Assembly: GCA_016177225.1 (NCBI GenBank)
Contig: JACOVQ010000006.1
Span: 1-48,262 of the forward strand
Source of the DNA: Candidatus Zambryskiibacteriota bacterium
GTDB taxonomy: Bacteria > Patescibacteriota > Minisyncoccia > Phycocordibacterales > Zambryskibacteraceae
Direction: 5' to 3'
DNA length: 48,262 nt
This document shows positions 13,140-21,495 of the stretch, piece by piece. The first letter of the stretch is position 1. Each line of letters starts with the position of its first letter. Position numbers and translations under genes: made by a program. The notes under the pieces are model-generated. The model was not told the origin of the DNA and ran no database searches. It was given only the letters and a program-made list of their open reading frames with translations.

Positions 13140-13910
13140 ATGAAGCGGTTGTTGAGGTTTGTATTTATGTCGGCATGCCTTCTAGTGCCGACGACTCTGG
13201 CCCACGGCCAGATTCCGGGTCAGCATGTTCTGATTTTTCCCCAGATTGTGTACGGGGGAGGCTGGTTTACCAGTGTTCTGGTCACGAATGTGACCGACAC
13301 CCCACAGGAGTTTACCCACGGGTTTACTGCCCCAGATGGAAGTGACTTGTATCTAACGATTACCGTTCCGGGGCCACCATATCGGCAAGTATGGGGTAGT
13401 TCGTATTCCACCAACCCTGTTCCTCCTAAGGGTTCGTTTCTTGTAATTCTTAGGTCATTCGACCAGAAGGTTACAACTGGTTGGATGAATACTTGGGTCC
13501 CTGTAGTCAATGGCAAGGATGCCTTGAAGGTGCAAGTGACCTACTTCTACGCCCCTAACGGAGTGATAGAAGGCCAGGCCGCCGTGATTCCGGCTGAGCT
13601 AACCAGGAGCTTCAGCTTTCAGGCGGTTCATTCTGGCGAGTCATCTGATACAGGATTTGCCATCGTGAATTGGGACGACGTTCCGGCGATTGCGACAATG
13701 AATGTCCGCAATATGTCTGGAGCGGTGGTTGCTACCGTAAATTTCACTATTCCGCCTGGAGGCCAGGTTGCTAAGTTCGTCACAGAGCTTGCGCCGGCGC
13801 TAAAGACCGGCTGGAACGGAGGACTGGTGGAGTTCAGCTCCGACCATAAGATTGCGGGGATGAGTATTTTGATGAACGGCGGAGTATTCTCCACCGGCCA
13901 GACGTTTTAG
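13140..13910 (+). CDS. Secreted protein of unknown function, foreign-looking
   Basis: 256 residues from MKRLLRF, chosen because AGGAGG ends 4 nt before ATG 13140; the frame is open upstream to 13092. A signal peptide (about 1-24, core FVFMSACLLVPTTLAHG) is followed by a beta-rich domain beginning HVLIFPQIVYGGGWFTSVLVTN and ending in PPGGQVAKF and VEFSSDHKIAGMSIL. This pattern recalls exported proteins of Acidobacteria and similar soil bacteria rather than Patescibacteria; that is from memory. Codon use looks more GC-rich than its neighbours. It is a single gene with its own terminator. Confidence 0.75.
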   Translation: MKRLLRFVFMSACLLVPTTLAHGQIPGQHVLIFPQIVYGGGWFTSVLVTNVTDTPQEFTHGFTAPDGSDLYLTITVPGPPYRQVWGSSYSTNPVPPKGSFLVILRSFDQKVTTGWMNTWVPVVNGKDALKVQVTYFYAPNGVIEGQAAVIPAELTRSFSFQAVHSGESSDTGFAIVNWDDVPAIATMNVRNMSGAVVATVNFTIPPGGQVAKFVTELAPALKTGWNGGLVEFSSDHKIAGMSILMNGGVFSTGQTF

Positions 13911-13926
13911 TAACGGGTTTCCTGTA

Positions 13927-13958
13927 AATCGAGGAGTAGAAATACTCCCCGATTTTTT
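13927..13958 (+). terminator. Rho-independent terminator
   Basis: A 12-bp stem with one mismatch (13927-13938 with 13943-13954), loop GAAA, then a run of Ts to 13958. Confidence 0.85.
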
Positions 13959-13974
13959 GTGGACAACTTTTCAT

Positions 13975-14001
13975 TGTTTTACAGGATTAACGAGCTATAA
14001 T
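13975..14001 (+). promoter_or_regulatory. Promoter of the TPR membrane protein / giant protein operon
   Basis: TATAAT at 13996-14001 lies 8 nt before ATG 14010. A weak TTGTTT (13975-13980) is 15 bp upstream. Essentially leaderless. Confidence 0.5.
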
Positions 14002-14009
14002 GTAGTAAC

Positions 14010-14708
14010 ATGAGCCGAAATTTGAAGATTATTGCCGTCATCTTGATTATCGGACTGATTTCGTTTGGAGTTTTTTATATTAATTCTCGAAAATCTAACA
14101 GCAAAATCTTAGAAGATGAGATAGTTGAACTAGGGAGCTTGGTAGTCGAGAGTCGCGACTGCGGCAGGGTTATTGAAGAGGCAGAAGCCTTTCTCGTAAA
14201 AAGAAAAGATGCAGCGGAAGTTTGGAATTTTTTGGGAGTATGCCAGTTTGATATCGGTAAATTTGAAGAAGCCAAAGTCAGTTTTGAAAAAGTTCTATCT
14301 CTGAATCCCGAGCATGAAGGTGCGAAAAATTATTTGGCGTTGATAAAACCGGAACCAGGCAGAACTTTAATCAGCCAAACCGAGCTTAACAAACTTCAGC
14401 TTACGCGGGCGGAGTTTGAATCAAAAATCGGCGTCAGCCTTGACGACCCTGCTTTAACTTTTGAAAAAGCCAGATTATTCTTAACCGATGAGGCGCCTCA
14501 AGAGGTTCTTGAATCCGCGTTTGCTGTTTATTCTTCGTCCAAAAGCCGCGCACAAACTCTTGAATATCTTAAAAATCTTTTCAAGCAATTTAACCCAACA
14601 ATTGGAGAAAATGGGCTGTCCGTTAAACTTAGTGCGACAAAATCTATGGATGTTACCCTAAACTTCCCGTCCGGTCAGGTCATTTTTAACTACACCGTAA
14701 AGAAATGA
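14010..14708 (+). CDS. Membrane-anchored TPR protein
   Basis: 232 residues. An N-terminal transmembrane helix or uncleaved signal anchor (about 5-26, LKIIAVILIIGLISFGVFYI) is followed by two TPR-like helix pairs (AAEVWNFLGVCQFDIGKFEEAKVSFEKVLSLNPEHEGAKNYLAL split between about 70 and 112). A C-terminal domain of unknown type follows. TPRs mediate protein contacts. Its stop overlaps the start of the giant secreted protein by ATGA, so the two are translationally coupled; it may help secrete, anchor or assemble that protein, which is inference from position. Confidence 0.75.
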   Translation: MSRNLKIIAVILIIGLISFGVFYINSRKSNSKILEDEIVELGSLVVESRDCGRVIEEAEAFLVKRKDAAEVWNFLGVCQFDIGKFEEAKVSFEKVLSLNPEHEGAKNYLALIKPEPGRTLISQTELNKLQLTRAEFESKIGVSLDDPALTFEKARLFLTDEAPQEVLESAFAVYSSSKSRAQTLEYLKNLFKQFNPTIGENGLSVKLSATKSMDVTLNFPSGQVIFNYTVKK

Positions 14709-17700
14709 GTGGAATCAAAAAAATATTTTTATTTGCGAGCTTGGGCGCTTTAATGCTTGTGTTCGCGGTGGTGGCGGAAGGTCAAGTTTCCGGTACGGTG
14801 AGTTTAAGCGTGCCTGATGGAAATCTCGGCTGTCCCAATGAAAAACAAGCATTGCGGTCAACTCCGGTGGAAACAACCGGCGCCTATCTTGATTACGGTT
14901 GGATGGGAGGTGATGTAAGCTATGACGACTGGATAGAATTTTATATGACTTATCACGGGCCGGGAGGTGGTAGCTATAAAACTTCGGCTATCCAACCTGC
15001 CGGTTCGTGGGGAGACGGTTGTATAAACGGCTCTGCGGGGTCAGCTGTGTATACAAAGCCACCGTTAAATACTCCGCCAGTTCAAATATCTGGAACGACT
15101 GCCCAAGGTGAAAGCTTCGATTTTAATATCACTGTCCGCAACAGGCAAAATCCCAGCCAGCATGGCTCGGTAGAATACGGTTACACTTTGATAACTTGCA
15201 AACCTGGACAATTTGTACAATCCGGCGCTTGTGTTGATACTGCCGGTACCATAACGGTGGCGCCCGGAAATTCAGGCCAGACAGGCGGGTCAAGTTTGAC
15301 TTGTGCCGCGCCGTGCAATCCGGATATTCACTGGAGAACTACTACTGGACTTCGAGCGGGAGCTGACGCTCAAATATTGCGTGACGGCACTCAAGTCGGT
15401 CCTATTTGGTACGACGGAGATTATTATGATTCCAACGCTAATCTTGCGGCTGGTCCGCATACATATACTCTGCAAATTAAAGACGGCTTTGGCAATTGGT
15501 CCTCAAGAGCGACGGCTAATGTAGCAGTCAGTTCGCCTCAGGTTTCTAAAACCGCCACTCTCGCGGTTTCTACGGGTAATATAAATCTTAGTCCGAGCGC
15601 GCTGATTGGTTCGGCTACGATATCAAATGTTGATGCGACCAATGAAGGAAGATTTACCGTTACCTGTGAAATCACATCAAATCCAAGCAATATTCCTCTG
15701 ACGATAGTTTGTCCTACTGTTTCGATTGGTCCTGGAGCAAGCGGGCCTCTTTCGGCCATAATCGGTTCCGGCGCTCCAACAGACCCAAGTATTTACATAG
15801 CCAATGTTAGAATCACAGCTGACGGCGGAAGTTATAACACAACTGTTTCCGGTTCTCCTAAAAATGTTTTTGTCAATTATAGCGTATCAAGCCGAACTGC
15901 CACGCTTTCTGTGTCTCCGACTAAAGTCGATCTCTCGCCAAATACTCCGAGTGCTACTATCACCGTATCAAACAGTGCAACCAACGAAGGCACTTTCACT
16001 ATAGATTGCACGAAGCAATCAGGAACTTTAGATAGCAGATTTATTTCAGTTAGCGGTTGTTCCGGTTCGGTCGGGTCGGATGACAAAACTTTTTTTATAT
16101 CAGTAGATGCTAGCGCTCCTTCCGGTTCATCAATCGTGCAAGTACGGGCAACCGGGCAAAACAGCACATCTATTTCTGGTTCTCCCCAAAATGTTACCAT
16201 CAATTATGTTGCATCCAATGCCAACCTTTCTTTAACTGCCAATCCATCCAGGATTGATTCAGGACAAAATTCAACTCTTTTCTGGGTTATTCCTAGCGAT
16301 GAAAAAACGCCTTGTGCGATTCGCAAAGGATACACGTCTTTTACCGCCGGCGACCTTGTTCGCACGGTCTCCTCGACTGGCAGCGGAAGTGTTTCCACAG
16401 GAGCATTAACTGAAACAACAAGTTATCAATTATCTTGCCCGGACCGCGCCACCTCAACAAACCTCTACTCATTTACAAATACCACGGTTACCGTATCTGG
16501 ATCTAGTCAAACTCCTCTACCAAATCAAATTGTTTTAAAAGTCGCTACTGATTCTAAAACATGGACCAAAAACTTAAGCGGCAATGCCCCGCTAGATGGA
16601 GTTGATATGCAAGTTTATTTTAACAGCGGGTATATTAACTCGTATTATATAAAAAGCATGACTTTAGATTGCGGCAACGGGAATAATTATTTTTACTACA
16701 GTTCTCTTGTTGACTCCAGTCCCTTTGCCAACCTGTGTTCTTACAGTAGCCCGGGAACATACACGGCTCGCGTTACTGGCTACTATGGATATAGCGCAAA
16801 TACCAGCTATAATCCGCTATACACGGATACCGCCACAGTTACGGTGACTCTTAATGTGACCAAACCCGTTGATTTTTCTTTCAATCAAGCCGCTTGGACT
16901 ATCCCATCCGGCACACCGCGTTATCGGGTTGACTATGATTACAATAACGACGGAGTTTTGAATAAAATTGATCAGGACCAGCTCCAACTTTGGTCTTCAA
17001 GTCGTACCTGCCCTATTAGCGGCAAAACCTGCGATATCAACGGCCGAGACGGCTTTTCCGTCGGTGATGTTTTGGCTTACAACTTCTATCTGCAAACCTT
17101 AGACATCTACCAAAACCAAAATGACGCCATAGGCGCCGTTTACCTCCAATCCACCAGCGGAGCCACCGTGGCATTTACCGCAAGTTCCGTTCTTGGAACG
17201 ACATTTTCACCAAATCCTTTAAATATCTCGGCCAATGGAAAAGCAAATGCCACTATGACTGTGCCGAGAAGCGTGTCTGTCGGCAGTTACTCCATAACTA
17301 TAACAGGAACTGCTTCTGGAGTTTCCAAACAACCGGATAATTCGCTCATCTTAAATGTTCTCGGACCTCCTTTGCCTCCGACACAGAATCCGCCGACCGC
17401 AGGCTGTGACGTATCTTCGTCTAAAATTACTCTTACCTGGACCCCGTCCCAAAGTGGCTCTCAACCAACCGGTTATGACGTGTATCTGGTTCGGGAAAGT
17501 AGATCAATTTTCCTCACTAGAACCAGGTATACCAAGCTTAACTCAACCACCCTCTCGGGAACCACCCTCTCTTACACTCATTCCAACCTCTCTCCGGGCA
17601 CACTTTATACGTATGTTATTCAAGCATCTAATCCGGCAGGCACCAGCGGTTACTCTAATAGGCAATCCGCAACTGCTTCCAGTTGCGCCACACCCATCAA

Positions 17701-18286
17701 TTACAACCTCTCTAATTCCGGCACTTCAAATGTGGCCAAGGTAAGTGGCTATGCCCACACTCAAAACATCATTACCAAAACATTAGTTTCGGGCGATACG
17801 CAGCAAGTCGACTTGTCTCTCTCCGGTGTGCCCAGCGGCACCACGTATACCATTTCAAACGTGGCTTGCTTGCCGACTTGCAGTTCGACCATAACCTTTG
17901 CTGTTGATTGGAATACACGCACGGGTACTTATCCGATAACTGTTACCGGCTCGCCTTTGGACAGGCGCACCGCTTTCAATCTTGTCGTTTCTGGCAATCC
18001 CATGACAGTTACTTGCACGCCGTCTTCCGGCACAGCGCTTATTAACCGTCCGGTAACGTGGACTGCGAATGTCTCTTCTGGCGGCACCGCGCCATTTACC
18101 TATTCCTGGAGCGGCACCAATATTCCTACCAATCCGGCTCCCACCAGTAATCCTTACACCAGAAGCTACAGCACTGTGGGACAAAAAAATGCTTTAGTGA
18201 GAGTAACTGACGCCGACGGTTTAACCGCAAACTGCGCGACTTCCACGGTCTTTATAAACTTCAACCCGGCGTTCCAAGAATTCTAA
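14705..18286 (+). CDS. Giant secreted multidomain surface protein (Ig-like, dockerin-like, FN3, PKD-like)
   Basis: 1193 residues with a signal peptide (about 1-28). Two tandem Ig-like repeats of about 110 residues, each starting TATLxVSxxxxxLSP, lie near 280-393 and 394-500. A CPR-type Cys-containing Ig domain follows (about 500-600). A dockerin-like pair of calcium motifs is near 740 (DYNNDGVLNKIDQDQL) and 765-785 (CDINGRDGFSVGDVLAY). A fibronectin III domain (about 897-995) and a PKD-like domain (about 1095-1185) complete it. No C-terminal anchor is visible. It is coupled to the TPR gene upstream, and tpiA starts 3 bp after its stop. Probable role is adhesion or cell contact, by analogy only. 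Confidence 0.8.
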   Translation: MSGIKKIFLFASLGALMLVFAVVAEGQVSGTVSLSVPDGNLGCPNEKQALRSTPVETTGAYLDYGWMGGDVSYDDWIEFYMTYHGPGGGSYKTSAIQPAGSWGDGCINGSAGSAVYTKPPLNTPPVQISGTTAQGESFDFNITVRNRQNPSQHGSVEYGYTLITCKPGQFVQSGACVDTAGTITVAPGNSGQTGGSSLTCAAPCNPDIHWRTTTGLRAGADAQILRDGTQVGPIWYDGDYYDSNANLAAGPHTYTLQIKDGFGNWSSRATANVAVSSPQVSKTATLAVSTGNINLSPSALIGSATISNVDATNEGRFTVTCEITSNPSNIPLTIVCPTVSIGPGASGPLSAIIGSGAPTDPSIYIANVRITADGGSYNTTVSGSPKNVFVNYSVSSRTATLSVSPTKVDLSPNTPSATITVSNSATNEGTFTIDCTKQSGTLDSRFISVSGCSGSVGSDDKTFFISVDASAPSGSSIVQVRATGQNSTSISGSPQNVTINYVASNANLSLTANPSRIDSGQNSTLFWVIPSDEKTPCAIRKGYTSFTAGDLVRTVSSTGSGSVSTGALTETTSYQLSCPDRATSTNLYSFTNTTVTVSGSSQTPLPNQIVLKVATDSKTWTKNLSGNAPLDGVDMQVYFNSGYINSYYIKSMTLDCGNGNNYFYYSSLVDSSPFANLCSYSSPGTYTARVTGYYGYSANTSYNPLYTDTATVTVTLNVTKPVDFSFNQAAWTIPSGTPRYRVDYDYNNDGVLNKIDQDQLQLWSSSRTCPISGKTCDINGRDGFSVGDVLAYNFYLQTLDIYQNQNDAIGAVYLQSTSGATVAFTASSVLGTTFSPNPLNISANGKANATMTVPRSVSVGSYSITITGTASGVSKQPDNSLILNVLGPPLPPTQNPPTAGCDVSSSKITLTWTPSQSGSQPTGYDVYLVRESRSIFLTRTRYTKLNSTTLSGTTLSYTHSNLSPGTLYTYVIQASNPAGTSGYSNRQSATASSCATPINYNLSNSGTSNVAKVSGYAHTQNIITKTLVSGDTQQVDLSLSGVPSGTTYTISNVACLPTCSSTITFAVDWNTRTGTYPITVTGSPLDRRTAFNLVVSGNPMTVTCTPSSGTALINRPVTWTANVSSGGTAPFTYSWSGTNIPTNPAPTSNPYTRSYSTVGQKNALVRVTDADGLTANCATSTVFINFNPAFQEF

Positions 18287-18289
18287 TAT

Positions 18290-18994
18290 ATGGCACGACC
18301 AATATTGGTGGCAAACTGGAAGAGTTACCCAAACTCTCTTTTTGAAGCGAAGAGTCTTTTAAATCAACTGGCTCGGCAAAGCCGCTTATATAAAAAGTTT
18401 AATTTTTCCATCGCGCCGCCGCTCGTTTACTTTGAATCTGTAGCACGGTCAGGTTTTGCTCTTGCTTCTCAAGATATGGAAATGACGGATATTTTGAAAA
18501 GTTTCGGCACTAAATTTGTCATCGTGGGCCACAGCGACCGTAGAGCCAAGGGAGAGACAGAGGAAATCATTAATCGCAAAGTCAAAATTGCTTTGCGCGC
18601 CGGCATTATTCCTCTTTTGTGTATTGGGGAACTCTTTTCAGACCGCGACGGTGAGCATTTCGAATTTTTGCGGAGCCAACTGAGATTGGCCTTAGCTGGC
18701 GTTAAAAATTCTAAAATAATAGTAGCCTACGAACCGGTATGGGCGATAGGGAAAAGCGCCAAGGGCGCGATATCTCCAGATGAGTTGTCCCAAACGGTAA
18801 TTTTTATAAAAAAAGTTTTGTCAGATATTTTGGGCAGAAAGATTGCCAATCAAATTTCGGTTCTTTACGGCGGCTCGGTCGAGCCGGCCAATGCGGAGGC
18901 TCTCATGCGAGATACAAACATCAGAGGATTTCTTGTCGGGCACGCTTCTCTGGATGCTAAAAAGTTTAAAACTATAGCCGAATCGATGCTCTAA
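18290..18994 (+). CDS. tpiA: Triosephosphate isomerase, shortened
   Basis: Interconverts dihydroxyacetone phosphate and glyceraldehyde-3-phosphate in glycolysis. 234 residues against about 250 usual. Catalytic residues are present: Asn9 and Lys11 (ANWKSY), His81 and Glu148 (AYEPVWAIG). The phosphate-binding YGGSV and GFLVGHASL are also present. Two oddities: the conserved NxGAxTGE loop before the His motif is deleted, and GHSERR reads GHSDRR, replacing a normally conserved Glu by Asp. It starts 3 bp after the giant surface protein and overlaps pgk by one base. Confidence 0.94.
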   Translation: MARPILVANWKSYPNSLFEAKSLLNQLARQSRLYKKFNFSIAPPLVYFESVARSGFALASQDMEMTDILKSFGTKFVIVGHSDRRAKGETEEIINRKVKIALRAGIIPLLCIGELFSDRDGEHFEFLRSQLRLALAGVKNSKIIVAYEPVWAIGKSAKGAISPDELSQTVIFIKKVLSDILGRKIANQISVLYGGSVEPANAEALMRDTNIRGFLVGHASLDAKKFKTIAESML

Positions 18995-19902
18995 TGAAAT
19001 CAATTATTGAAATTCTTGATTTAAAAGGCAAACGCGTATTGGTGCGTGTCGACTGGAATGTCCCTATAGAAAACGGGGAAGTGGTCGATAACTTCCGCAT
19101 AAAGAAATCTATGTCGACTCTCGAGTATCTTAGAGACAAAGAAGCTCGAGTAACTATCGCGACTCACGTCACTCACGGCTCTATCGAATCATTGCAAAAA
19201 TTTGTGCCGGCAGGCATGACTCTTCTCCCTAATCTCCGGGATCATCCCGGAGAAGAAGCTAATTCTCCTGAATTTGCCAAAGAATTGGCAGGCCAGGCGG
19301 ACATTTATGTCAACGAAGCTTTTTCCGAGTCTCATCGAGAGTACACTTCTATAGTCGGCATACCGAAACTCCTCCCAAGTTTTATCGGATTGCAGTTTGA
19401 GAAAGAAATTGAAGCACTCTCTCAAGCTTTTAATCCTCCAAGACCATTTCTCTTGATTATTGGTGGAGCGAAACCAGAAACTAAACTACCTTTGATTGAA
19501 AAATTGTTAAGTATAGCAGATACAATTTTCGTTGGGGGTACTCTAGCAAAAGACATAATAAACAAAAATCCGAAGATCATTTTGCCACTCGGCGATCTTC
19601 TAGCTTTGGATGCTGATGAAAATGTAATCCGCCAGCTCGAGGAACAAATTAAAAATTCTAGCTTCATATTATGGAATGGCCCATTGGGCAATTATGAAAA
19701 AGGGTTTAAAAAAGGTACTCTCACATTGGCCAAAATTCTTAGCACTTGTAGCAAGCAAGTAATCATTGGAGGTGGAGATACCCTCGCCACTATCCGGGAA
19801 CTTGATATCTATGATAAATTCTCTTTTGTCTCGACCGCCGGCGGCGCTATGCTCCAATTCCTCGCCACGGGCACTCTGCCCGGTATCGAAGCTCTTAAAT
19901 AG
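18994..19902 (+). CDS. pgk: Phosphoglycerate kinase, much shortened
   Basis: Makes ATP from 1,3-bisphosphoglycerate in glycolysis. 302 residues, about 90 fewer than usual. Kept are RVDWNVPIENGEVVDNFRI, the substrate loop NLRDHPGEE, EAFSESHREY, GGAKPETK, WNGPLGNYEKG and the nucleotide-binding GGGDTLA with STAGGAML. The SHLGRP segment reads THVTHG and the following helices are trimmed, as is the stretch between the two nucleotide-domain halves. No frameshift is seen, so this is a compact version. It shares a TAATG overlap with tpiA. Confidence 0.93.
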   Translation: MKSIIEILDLKGKRVLVRVDWNVPIENGEVVDNFRIKKSMSTLEYLRDKEARVTIATHVTHGSIESLQKFVPAGMTLLPNLRDHPGEEANSPEFAKELAGQADIYVNEAFSESHREYTSIVGIPKLLPSFIGLQFEKEIEALSQAFNPPRPFLLIIGGAKPETKLPLIEKLLSIADTIFVGGTLAKDIINKNPKIILPLGDLLALDADENVIRQLEEQIKNSSFILWNGPLGNYEKGFKKGTLTLAKILSTCSKQVIIGGGDTLATIRELDIYDKFSFVSTAGGAMLQFLATGTLPGIEALK

Positions 19903-20293
19903 CTTTTCGGATTTTCTCTGCGTTTCCTTCCAAATCTGTTTTACTTGATTCGCCGAAGCTTTGCGAAGGCAATTCGCCGGGATAAACCCAGATGTGGGCG
20001 TGTTCCACTTCGTCGCCGATGATTTTGGATAGAATAAAGTCAGTGTTAAATGCTTTTTGTTGCGCTAAGGCAATTTTCTGGACAACCTTAAAGTAATCGC
20101 CAATATTTCCTGGAACCTGCCCCCCGGGCAGGTTCCAGACCCATCGGAAGTGTTTTTTTGGTATAACTTGCGTGTGACCCGGTGATTGCGGATTAATATC
20201 TAAAAAAGCCAAGAAATTTTCATCCTCGTAAATTTTATGAGACGGGATTTTTCCTTTTACAATTTTACAGAATATGCAATCTGTTTCGGACAT
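19895..20293 (-). CDS. HIT-family nucleotide-binding protein
   Basis: 132 residues of the histidine triad superfamily, which hydrolyses nucleoside phosphoramidates and related nucleotides. The N-terminal zinc pair CIFC (Cys6, Cys9) and the HTQVIPKKHF strand are typical. The active motif H-x-H-x-H reads EHAHIWVYP: His98 and the nucleophile His100 remain, but the third His is Trp102. A perfect 29-base palindrome (20110-20138) lies in frame and encodes the extra loop NLPGGQVPG. The gene starts 2 bp after the Ig-repeat gene, and its end overlaps pgk tail to tail by 8 bp. Confidence 0.9.
   Translation of the reverse strand: MSETDCIFCKIVKGKIPSHKIYEDENFLAFLDINPQSPGHTQVIPKKHFRWVWNLPGGQVPGNIGDYFKVVQKIALAQQKAFNTDFILSKIIGDEVEHAHIWVYPGELPSQSFGESSKTDLEGNAEKIRKAI
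20110..20138. repeat. In-frame palindrome inside the HIT gene
   Basis: CTGGAACCTGCCC (20110-20122), loop CCC, then its exact complement (20126-20138). It encodes a loop not expected in HIT proteins, just after the RWVW strand. Confidence 0.7.
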
Positions 20294-20295
20294 GG

Positions 20296-21426
20296 CTATT
20301 TAACAGCACTAATATTGGTTTTCTCTCTTCTCTCAATAATATTTCTTATCAAGATGATAATCAATAATATCAAAACGATAGTAATCAACCAACCGATAAT
20401 GCTGTTTGTAAATATACCTAAGTCGATGGCGGCAGTAGCGGCATTAGCCGAAGTTTCCTTATTGCTTGATAATTTTTTGTTCGGAATCGGCAGGGCAGCA
20501 GTTTGACTGATTGGCGGCAATGAAGTGCTGGCGGTGATATTTGACTGCGCCACTGCCGGTTGTCTAGAAACGTTAATTGCCACCGAATCCGAACGGAAGC
20601 TGGAATTATTGCTGTTGTAACAAGTGATGGTATAGGTGGTTCTGTCCGTTAAGTTGCCGGTGTAGAATAAACCCGAAGTGTTTCTGCTGGCGCTAGACCA
20701 GTTGTTTGTGCCGTCCGACGAGCGGCAGTTTGCGGCGTTAGTGGAAGTCCAGCGGACGATAGTGCTTAAGTTATAGCCAAGACTAGTATCGTCAGCCCAA
20801 ATGTCCACGGTGACCGGATTACTGATGCTCATCGAACCTCCTATATTGATTGTTACCGAATCGCTTTTTGACCCGATGTCATTGGAACAAGTGATGGTGT
20901 AAGTGACAGTATTAGCCAAACTGCCGGTGCCTATGAAGCCGGACAATGCCTTGGAGCCAGCCCAACCGTTTGTCCCGCCAGAAGCATTGCAACTTGTCGC
21001 ATTATTGGAAGACCAGCGGATATTGGTGGCGGCGTTGTAAGCAAGATTGGTATTATCCGCAGAGATATTTACAGTCGGTTCCTGTGTATATTCTCCGCTG
21101 ACGTTAATTGTTACCGAGTCAGACGCAGAACCGAAGTTATTGGAGCAGGCAATTGTGAAAATGGTTGTGTTGGCTAAACTGCCGGTGCCCATCGAACCGG
21201 AAGTGAGTCTGGGACCAGCCCAGCTGCCCGCCCCTCCGCTCGCGACACAGTCGGTAGCGTCGGTAGAAGACCAAAAAAGAGTGGTGCCGCTGTTGCGCTG
21301 GATATCCGTGTCGGCCGCGCTTATGTCAACCGATTGCGCGAAAGCTTCATAACTAAATACAAAAGACCCGAGGACCAAGCCTGCTACGATTAGAGCCAAT
21401 TTTAGTGTGATGAGTTTGTTTAACAT
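20296..21426 (-). CDS. Surface protein with three Ig-like repeats and a C-terminal membrane anchor
   Basis: About 376 residues from MLNKLITLK. A signal peptide ends in SYEAFA. Three repeats of about 85 residues follow, each with the pattern W(S/T)S(T/N)(N/D)A..C..S.G...W.G, then TG.L, T.(Y/F)TI.C.N and DSV.INV; the paired cysteines probably form a disulfide in each. A Ser/Ala/Pro linker leads to a C-terminal helix GWLITIVLILLIIILIRNII and a basic tail. Similar modules occur in many Patescibacteria. The promoter fixes the start at 21426 or 21432; the frame is open to 21501 but that would lie inside recJ. The HIT gene is downstream on the same strand. Confidence 0.8.
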   Translation of the reverse strand: MLNKLITLKLALIVAGLVLGSFVFSYEAFAQSVDISAADTDIQRNSGTTLFWSSTDATDCVASGGAGSWAGPRLTSGSMGTGSLANTTIFTIACSNNFGSASDSVTINVSGEYTQEPTVNISADNTNLAYNAATNIRWSSNNATSCNASGGTNGWAGSKALSGFIGTGSLANTVTYTITCSNDIGSKSDSVTINIGGSMSISNPVTVDIWADDTSLGYNLSTIVRWTSTNAANCRSSDGTNNWSSASRNTSGLFYTGNLTDRTTYTITCYNSNNSSFRSDSVAINVSRQPAVAQSNITASTSLPPISQTAALPIPNKKLSSNKETSANAATAAIDLGIFTNSIIGWLITIVLILLIIILIRNIIERREKTNISAVK

Positions 21427-21436
21427 CGACATTATT

Positions 21437-21465
21437 ATCATATTATCTAAATAAGTAAATGTCAA
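21437..21465 (-). promoter_or_regulatory. Promoter of the Ig-repeat surface protein
   Basis: Minus strand TTGACA (21465-21460), 17-bp spacer, TATGAT (21442-21437). Predicted start is near 21430, a few bases before ATG 21426. The best consensus promoter in the window. Confidence 0.8.
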
Positions 21466-21483
21466 GTACGCCGAGCAATGTGT

Positions 21484-21489
21484 TAAAAT
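21484..21489 (+). promoter_or_regulatory. -10 box of recJ, leaderless type
   Basis: TAAAAT, followed by 6 nt and ATG 21496. It is divergent from the surface-protein promoter about 20 bp away. Confidence 0.45.
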
Positions 21490-21495
21490 ATCCCA

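Noticed and set aside
19233-19251. CTCCGGGAT-C-ATCCCGGAG palindrome in pgk as another inserted element
   Set aside because: It encodes the conserved NLRxHPGEE substrate loop, with no extra residues, so the symmetry is probably chance.
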